Shown here piece by piece: positions 56,509-64,000 of a stretch of DNA of 64,000 bases. The position numbers and the translations under genes are program-made. The DNA is taken from positions 151,077,962 through 151,141,961 of the forward strand of contig NC_061512.1 in the NCBI RefSeq assembly GCF_022539505.1, written 5' to 3'. Below the pieces are notes generated by a model. It did no database searches and was not told the origin of the DNA. It saw nothing but the letters and a program-made list of their open reading frames with translations. Source of the DNA: Lolium rigidum. Taxonomy: Eukaryota > Streptophyta > Magnoliopsida > Poales > Poaceae. How positions within the stretch are numbered: the stretch's first letter is position 1; every line of letters begins with the position of its first letter.

Positions 56509-57441
56509 TGATGCGGGCTAAGCCCGAGGGTGTGCCCAATCTTCACGGTTTGACCCGGGTGAGTGTGATTGCGGAGGGGATTCGCGGGGAAGTGGATGAA
56601 CGCGAAGGACACGATACAAACACACGCACACAACACAAACCGGTTATCCTCGTTGGCCCGAACCACCAACCGATAGAATTGCAAGACAAAGACCAAAGGT
56701 AGAATCTCTTGCAAAAGATCGACAAATCCAAATAGAATTCCCAAAGAGTAAAAGACCAACTAAGAATAGAGTTGCAAAGCAAGAGATTCTCAATTGATAG
56801 AATTACTAGAATGGAAAAAGATCCGGATAAGGAGGGATACAATAGATGGTTAATCTAAGGTGGGGGTTTCCCAAATCCACTAGGGGATAATAGAGGCCTA
56901 AGCCAATTCATCTAAACATCATCTCTCCCTCATGAAGGTGGGGGTAGGTTCCTATATATAGGTAGGGGGCCGAAGGGGTAAGTTACAAGCCAAAGTGGGC
57001 TGAGATCTGGCTGAGGTTCGATGGGGCGGAAGTTCCGGCCGTCCGGGGCGGAAGTTCCGGTCCTGGGCGGAAGTTCCGGCCATCAGGGGCGGAAGTTCCG
57101 GCCGCAGCTCTTCAGTGCGAGCATCTTCGGTCTTGACAGTGTCTGGGCGGAAGTTCCGGCTGTGTCGGGCGGAAGTTCCGGCCTGGAGCGTCCAGCTCCT
57201 CTTTCTCCTTCTCTTCCATGCTTCCGTGACATCGGCCTTGCGTCCTCGGGTCTCCATGGCATCCACACTTCCCTCCGTACTTGTCGTCGAGTTCCTATCA
57301 TCAAGATATGACGGAGTATGAAGTAGTATATCGTTCCACATAGGCGATTGTAGACACGCGTAAAGGAGAAGATTCACCTTTGCGTGTCGTCTTGGCGATG
57401 AAGCATATGATGCGGTGTAGACCGAAGGTCGGGCTGCATCA
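56509..57441 (-). repeat. 5' LTR (minus strand) with GGAAGTTCCGG array
   Basis: 933 bp, near-identical to 50717-51650. TATA box on the minus strand at 56952-56961. Followed on the right by the CCTCC duplication. Confidence 0.92.
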
Positions 57442-58048
57442 CCTCCCCTACCCACGCTTCTTGCACGCGCCATTCCGGACGGAGGGGAGCTGGCTGAAGC
57501 GGCGGAGTGGCGTTGGAGAGTCCGGAATCGCTCGTCGGAGCGGACGCAGGCTGCGGCGGCGGGAGAGAAGCGGCGGAGGGGAGTAGGGTTTACGAACCGA
57601 ACTCCCCTCCGTGGACCCTTTTAATAGGGGTCGTGCGGGGAGTTTCTCGGGCCCCTGAACTTCCGATTCGGGTCGGCCCATGTATTCGGTGTCTGTTCTG
57701 CGCGCGTTTCGACCCGAACCCGTAAATCCGCCGGAAAAGTTCTATTCCGGCGGGATTTACGGACTCTGTTAGAGATGCTTTAAGAACGGTGCGGGTTTCA
57801 TACTTCTCGGCTTCATCCAATCCAAAATTTATACGCGCTGAAATAGTTCCTAACATTGCCTCATAGGCTTATTACTGAACCGCCCTGCCACGAATATTTC
57901 CTCAAAGGCGTGTTGCACCTTAAAGCCCAATCACCGTAAATTCCTGACAAGGATCCTATAGACTACTTCATCAAATTGTTCATTTTACTTAAATCGTTCT
58001 ATTAATGATTTCTATCATTTAAAAATTACTCTTCAGGTATATTCTAGC
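57442..58048. other. Continuation of the GC-rich unassigned segment, then AT-rich spacer
   Basis: Continues 50340-50716. Near 57720-57770 it has an inverted pair, TTTACGG-like and CCGGCGG (ATCCGCCGGAAAAG ... TTCCGGCGGGATTTACGG). After about 57800 it is AT-rich with no feature seen. Confidence 0.4.
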
Positions 58049-58633
58049 CCCCACGCGGGCTGCGGGGGAGGAAACCCTAGCCGCCGTGCCTCCCACCCCC
58101 TCCACCTGCCTCCTCCCTCCTCCGCCGCCGCCAAGGGACGCTCCCGGGCAAAGTCTGGCCGGCGCCGGCGCCGACGGGGCCCCTCCGCGTCCCCTTGCCC
58201 CCTTCGAACTGTGTTGGCGGCGGCTGACCGGCAAGGAGGGCTTGGGCGTGGTGCTGCTGGGTACCACGTCGCCGCATCGGTGGTGCGGCGGACGGCATCG
58301 ACTCTTCTTCCGGCGGATCTGTAGCGTTGGGGTGGGGTCTGGCTGGTGAGAACCGGGCTCCAATTCGGTCAGAGCCGACAATGGTGGCATCCTTGGGCGT
58401 CATCACCTTGTTGAAGGCATCGTTGCTACATATCCGATCTCAACCTCTTTGTTCCGGGTGAAACCCCAGATCTGGATACGGATCAGATGACGGCGGCACC
58501 TCTGGTGTCCTTTTCCCTCTTGAGGGCATCGTTCTGGAACAAGTGATACCTGGAGGAAGTCATCTGGCGGAGCGGTGTTCCATCTACTGCGCCGATGTTG
58601 GCGGGTCTCGGCGGCATGGTGCAGCGGAGCCTC
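58049..58633 (+). mobile_element. LINE-like 5' fragment
   Basis: Begins GC-rich (CCCCCACGCGGGCTGCGGGG, AAACCCTAGCCGCC), as LINE leaders in grasses do, and then has GGGTGAAACCCCAGATCTGG, related to the unit at 32447. It is cut at 58633 by the chromovirus LTR. No ORF recognised. Confidence 0.4.
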
Positions 58634-61600
58634 TGCGGTGACCCAGCATACCACTGCATGTTGTAGTATACAAGTCGTTGATATGATCTTCATGAAGGGA
58701 CTTCTTCACAAATATCACATCCCTCAGAGTGGTACAACAGAAACATTGCAGGTCATAACACTCGATAATATATTACAATCATGGTCTTAACAAGTTGGTA
58801 TTCTCACAGGTCCGATGAGAACACCCTACAACATAAGGTACTAATACAAACTCACTTAGATATGAAAAGAGCTCAGCAACTTATTTAAGTATGCCACTAC
58901 GCTGCTCGGCTCTATACTACTCAGGTATATCACTACTCCTCCACCTCCATGTCATCGGGTCCGTAGACTATCCCATAGTCGACGCCTTCAACTCCTCCGG
59001 AAAGATCAGGTTCCTCGTAGACCAGCTCGTAGCTTCCTCCTGGTGCTCCATCGGTCATGGCCTCCACTTCCGTATCACAGTCTAGCAAGGGTGTCGAAAT
59101 AAAGTGAGTACAGGGGTACTCAGCAAGTTCAAAAGAGTAAAAGGTGTTTGATGCACTAGCTACGACCTTCGATCGGAAAATCTTAGGTCAATGCATGTTT
59201 CGAAATCATTTCTTCAAAAGGTTTATTTTATTCTGAAAACTATGCCCGTCGGTCTTCACGGAGTTGACTAGAACTTCACGGAGTTCCTTTCCTGCCGCGT
59301 TCGCAGCTTCCCTTCCCGGAACAGGGAGTGACAGCCACAATTTAATACACTCGCAGAGGTGCGTTACTTTTCCCATAAGAGATCTCACCCTTTTTGCCAT
59401 CCGCAGGGACTTGCCCCCGTTCACACTTCCTTGGTGTGAGGCCGGTATAAAGATCCAAGCCCACACCGCCTTCTCCGCGACCTCGCGACCCACCCTTTTG
59501 TAAGTCTATCCTCTCCTATATCTATGGGTAGACTAACCCAGGCATTTGTTCTCTCCTATACCATTAAGGTAGACTGAGCCGAACAACTTATATGCCCTGT
59601 TCTATACACCATAGATAGACTGATCCGGACAACCCTTACAATCCTTCATAGACCAATAATAAGTCTACCCTCTCCTGTATCTAATGGTAGACTGTGCAGG
59701 ACCACATGTCCCCACCTTTACCAAAGATAGACCGATCCGAGCAACCCTTATCACCAGTCCGTTGGCATGCGAGAGGGAAAAGATACAGACTGGCTTCCCG
59801 CAGGCCATTATAGATCTTATGGTCAACGCGATATGTACGGCGCTAGAATCACTGGACGGCATTGGTACTTAGTCCTAGATGAATAGTACCCTTGCAATGG
59901 AACCTCCACCAATCAACACATACCATGGTTCCATTGCCAACCACATAGTCATATTCATAATTGGAAAAGTAACATTTCATTTTCAATGCAGGAATGATAA
60001 GTCATATAGCTTTGCGTTAAATTAATAGAAAATACTCAAATTTGACATGAGCAAGGGTGAACTTGCCTGTGGACTGCGAGATAGTGCAGTTCAATGCGTT
60101 GGATGGAACCTGGACCTCGGGTTCTGTAAAGAAGCATCATTGTCCGGTAAGGACAATGTTATAAAATCCAAATGATGCATGCATGGATGTATTATTTTAT
60201 GTTGAATCCCTTTATCCCGATGAGTTATTACAATTTAGGGTTGAGTTAAGATTTATGCCTTTGGCAGTAATTTGCAATTGTTTTAATGTATAAAACACTT
60301 TAATTCACACAAGGTAACATAATTCAAAGTAAAACTACTTTATGTTGGTGATTTATTATTTATTCCAAAATAATTTGAAATAATAGAGTTGTCTCAATAT
60401 TTTTTTGAGAATAAAAAGGAATAGAATATCTTCCTTTGGAAAATACCTTTTTCAAATTGAAATGATTTGGAATAATAGAATCTCATTTTGAAATGTTTAA
60501 AAATAAGTATTTGAACTTATTTGGGATTTTTCCTTGATTTATTAATACAAGGAAATATAATTTGAAATTCCAAATGTTTATTTTAAGTTCATAAAATTCA
60601 CAAATTTAAATTTGTTCATCAAATTTTATTTCATATTTTATTCTTATTAAGAATAATTTTTCATTCACCAATCCAATTCTTAATGGAATTTTAGAGTTGT
60701 ATTTTATTTATTAAAATTTGGTGAAATAATGGCCTTTTTCTAAATTGTGAAAAGACTAAAATACCCCCTGGACCCATATTGGGCCCAGCCCACTAACCTA
60801 AGCCCATGGGACAGCCCACTAAGGCGTGCCCAAAGCGGTTCGGTGGAGCCGAACGGCCCACCGCTCTCACTCACTCGGCCCTCTCTCACTTTTTCCTAAC
60901 CCTAACTCCTCTCTCGCGACGCCCGTGGCGATGGCGTCGCCGCCATGGCCGCCGCCGTGCTCCGGCCGACTCCGAGCTCCTCCGCCGTAGCCACCTACCG
61001 CACCTGAACCGCCGTGAGCAGATCTATCGATCTGTCCGCGTGGTTTTTCCTATCTCTTCTTCTCCTGGCGAATCGCCTCCGATCTGGATCTCGGGTGGAA
61101 TCGCCTCGACGAACTCCGGCGAGATCACGTCCTCGCCGACGACGGGTGCGTCTCCGAGACCGACCTGGCGCAGGTGCTGCTTGCGTGCGCCGTGCCGTCG
61201 TCTCTCGTGCCGTGCCGTGGTGGTGTTGGTGCTCGTCGGCGTAACGCCGGCGCCTACCCCGGATTTGCAGCCAGTTAGGGCCGCGCGAGCACCTGCCTCG
61301 CCATGCCCTAGCCTCTCGCTTCCGGCGCAAGTAAGTGTTGCATCCACCTCTTCTCTCGTGCGCCTCCTCTTGGTGCCGTTCTTCTTCCTCCTTAAGCGCT
61401 GCTGCTCTCTCGGTGATCCCGTGATCACCCGGAGCCTTGCTATTCCGATGCAATTCGTCTATGTTTGGATTGATTGCAAGATCATGGTCCAATTACCCTT
61501 CATCGGTACCGGCACATGCCGCTTGACATGCCGTTTAGGTTATTCTTGCTTCTCTCGCTGCTCCTAGCATGCTCTATACTTGCCATGCTCTACTCGTGCT

Positions 61601-63637
61601 TGCTCAAGAGCTAACTATGCCATGCTATGCTTGGTTATGACTTGCTTATGCTTACTTGGTCTATCATGCTTGCTTGTCTAGGTGTACTTGTGTTGCATCT
61701 GTGACACTTGTGTGTGTGCCAGAGGTGCCTGTGATATGCTTCAGTGCTACTCCTGCAAGCCAATGATCCATTGGATCATTCTTTGCTTGCCGGCTAACCT
61801 CTCTGTGTAACTTGGCTTGTTATAATTGATCCATTTGATCAATTGATTGCCAGTGATGGCTTACTGCTTAATACTGTGGCTATAAATTAACTATGTTGCT
61901 CAATAGTGTGCCATCATGTCGCATACTAAGCATGGATCTGTAATAAATTCATGCTTGTATTAATTTGATTATGATGAACTGCTTATGCAGTGATGATTTT
62001 AAATGGCTTGCTTGATATGAATTTGCTGTTCATGATTATTTATCAAGCAATTAAAGTCTGAATCCATTTCTGGATAGTGATGCTTTGTATTTGGCTTTCT
62101 CTCAATTGGTGTTAAGTGTGAAGTGACCTCAGTAGCCTTGCTACTGACTGGTTGCTCACATGGTTGGCTAGATCTGGTTGGCTACTCATCTTTGCTTGTA
62201 TATTTGGGTATCATAGAAACTATGAATGCCAATATACTTGCCTGTGAAGAAATCTAGGGTTTCTGATGGTTGTATGCTTAGGATTTATTGTGTAGTCTTG
62301 GCTGCTAATCCCTGCCATCTACTGGTTCTATCTATGTATCAAATCTGGCTAGTGTGTGCATCTGTACATATGTGCTAGTTTCTTGTGCATAGGATCTGTA
62401 CCTAGATGCTTTTCATTTTAGTGGCTTTTGACTGGCAGTAATCCTTGGTGAAAACCAAGTGATGATCTACCCACATGAGCATCTGCTCATCCCATGCTCA
62501 TGCATATGATGGATCAGATCCATGGGATCTTTTCCAGGAACTAGGTATACCTTGTTCCAGCTCCTAGAAAGAAATGTTTTGTTGCTGCAGACTTGGGATT
62601 TTGTGTATAGCTCTCCACCTCCAGGTCTTGGATGATCTTCTCAGGTCACCATGATTCCTGGTGGTTGAGTGGTTTTGGTTCTGTTCTTGCTCAAGAACTG
62701 GATGAACTGAGCTTGTTCTTGCTTCACCCTTACCTGGTGAATTTGATCTGGTCGACTGGTTCTGGCTTCTAGGGTGTGTGCCCCTTTTATATGAACCCTA
62801 CTTCTATCCTTGCATTGACACACAAGCCTGGTTACTTTGGTGACTAGGCTGATGCCTTGCCTTGCTGTTGCTGCCTAGCACACTTGAGCTGTGTGCTCTC
62901 ATATGCTGAAACTTGAGCCCAGCATGTGTGTGCTCAGGTTTGGTCTGCTGCTGCCCTTATCTTGTGCTGTCCATGGTTTTGGAACAGCACAAGTGTGCAT
63001 GACACTTGGTTCTGTCCAAACTGAATTTATTTGGCTAACACTAATATTCTGGCTAGTGTTGGTGTTTTATTTTGCAGGTTTTTGAAGATGGACATGGCCA
63101 TGAAGAGATACTTCAAGGCACATAGTCTAGATTTTAGTGTAGGAACTATATTGTAATCTTTATTTTTTTACTACTGTTTATTACTCATCATTTCTTGTAT
63201 CAAGAATTCTGTAAAGACAATGTAATTTGTGTTGTGTTATCAATAAAGCTCAAGTTTTTGTTTATGAGCTTTTGCATTATGTCATGTGTATATTCTTGAT
63301 TAAATATTGTATTTGATACTCACTTTGAAATCCAAAATGATTTGAATATTATCTTGTGTTTGAATTGTCAATTCATATTTATAATGTGTAATGATTATTG
63401 TTTAATGTTTAACACTTGTCAAATAAAATCAATTCCCCAAATCAACAAGATACAAAAGAGATCATGTCGAAATTTCCCTAACTCACATTGCCTAACCCTA
63501 AGTGCAAAATGAGAGAGAACCTCGATCCCTCTTAGGTTTAGTTGCAATAAGGCGCGAAAATTTCCCCGTTTTGCGATGAAATGCACATCCCATTTCTAAA
63601 TCTACCCTTCGTTGTTCCTATGTTCCGGGTTATTACA
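58634..63637 (-). repeat. 3' LTR of chromovirus, 5.0 kb
   Basis: Minus strand, TGTAATAACCCGG...GGGTCACCGCA. It contains the hairpin at 59106-59121, the acidic exon at 58933-59081, and a GC-rich block (60800-61330) that in plus orientation resembles a gene leader, with TGGGCC/GGCCCA boxes at about 60770-60812 and CTAACCCTAACTCC at 60896. Confidence 0.88.
58933..59081 (-). CDS. Acidic coding exon inside the chromovirus LTR, second copy
   Basis: Minus strand, ends at TAG 58935-58933. It encodes EVEAMTDGAPGGSYELVYEE, continuing PDLSGGVEGVDYGIVYGPDD. The shared block with 26004-26141 is 14 of 15 residues identical while ten third codon positions differ. Upstream exons are not established; TTGCTAG at 59082-59088 could be the acceptor. 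Confidence 0.45.
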
Positions 63638-64000
63638 GCCTCTCCCCTTAACGAAACTTCGTCCCGAAGTTAAGATTGGTACCTGAATAACTCGGGGTAG
63701 GACTTCCTCGAGCTCTTCTTCGGTCTCCCAGGTTGCTTCTCGTTCGGGATGATGTTGCCATTGTATCTTGCGGTATTTGATTGCTCTATTCCTTAACTTC
63801 TTCCACTGTACTTCCAGAATCTTTTCAGGCTTCTCCACATAAGTTAAGTCTGATTGTAGCTCTATTTCTTCATGTGTAATAGGATCATCAGGGGCCTTCA
63901 AACATTTTCTGAGTTGTGATACATGAAAAACATTGTGAACTAGACTGAGCTGTTCCGGTAGTTCCAACTCAAAAGCTGTTTCTCGATTCTGACTGAGTAT
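63638..64000 (-). CDS. Chromovirus polyprotein C-terminus: integrase end and chromodomain (partial)
   Basis: The open minus-strand frame enters from the right edge and runs to the LTR. It reads LVHNVFHVSQLRKCL, the integrase C-terminal signature of Tekay/Del-type chromoviruses, then a chromodomain (PEKILEVQWKKLRNRAIKYR, QWQHHPEREATWETEEEL). The chromodomain would target integration to chromatin marks. The frame stays open into the LTR to 63602, so the natural stop seems lost or is at the LTR border. The N-terminal remainder is outside the window. Confidence 0.88.

Larger units (their letters stand above)
50717..57441 (-). mobile_element. Non-autonomous LTR retrotransposon with a repeat-protein ORF
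   Basis: 6.7 kb on the minus strand: 5' LTR 57441-56509, Met-type primer site, GC-rich leader, one large ORF (54313-52298), a polypurine tract, and 3' LTR 51650-50717. Perfect CCTCC duplications (50712-50716, 57442-57446). The LTRs differ by about five substitutions and one indel over 933 bp, so it is young. There are no gag, RT or integrase motifs. A MITE has inserted into the ORF's 3' part. Confidence 0.9.
58634..64000 (-). mobile_element. Long-LTR chromovirus, 3' end (continues beyond window)
   Basis: Minus strand. The 3' LTR is 63637-58634, preceded by a polypurine tract (minus AAGGGGAGAGGC) and the end of the polyprotein. Left flank GCCTC (58629-58633) is the likely target duplication; its partner is outside the window. 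Same family as the solo LTR at 21644-26464, but clearly diverged. Confidence 0.88.

Overview
This 64 kb window is plant nuclear DNA, almost certainly from a Triticeae grass (wheat, Aegilops or barley relatives). I infer this from the stacked, nested LTR retrotransposons, the Athila-, Retand- and long-LTR chromovirus-type families present, and a single GC-rich grass gene. About nine tenths of the window is transposable element. I see no bacterial features, CRISPR array, rRNA or tRNA gene.

Layout, left half (1-31353). One gag-only Athila-lineage element (17475-31353, left end outside the window) is the base layer. Its 5' LTR is interrupted by a copia-type LTR (9381-9793 plus 16323-17474). That LTR is itself interrupted by an autonomous-type Athila-lineage element with gag, protease, RT, RNase H and integrase (1-9380) and by a second gag-only relative (9794-16322). 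The internal region of the base element holds a 4.8 kb solo LTR of a chromovirus (21644-26464, perfect 5-bp duplication GTTTT). Its 3' LTR holds a deleted Retand-type element (28633-30555, duplication GAGGG).

Layout, right half (31354-64000). This is the original locus with LINE debris (31354-32709, 33807-34594, 58049-58633) and one host gene: a two-exon 2-oxoglutarate/Fe(II) dioxygenase at 48712-49883 with a TATA box and paired G-boxes upstream. It is interrupted by three elements. The first is a complete 12.9 kb Retand/Tat-type element (35130-48054, duplication ATCAT) that carries an antisense spliced gene. The second is a minus-strand non-autonomous LTR element (50717-57441, duplication CCTCC) that encodes a 671-aa cysteine-rich repeat protein and contains a 393-bp MITE with a 9-bp duplication. 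The third is the 3' part of a minus-strand chromovirus with a 5.0 kb LTR (58634-64000), the same family as the solo LTR.

Most interesting points: (1) a short acidic exon inside the long chromovirus LTR that differs between two diverged copies almost only at synonymous third positions; (2) the repeat protein of the non-autonomous element and the MITE that split its reading frame; (3) a recurring set of 1-nt indels at CTG/CAG/CCG sites that break nearly all retroelement frames while sparing the host gene, which looks more like a methylation-linked sequencing artefact than decay; (4) a composite LINE insertion with a 13-bp target duplication. Family names are from memory of lineage features and were not checked by search.
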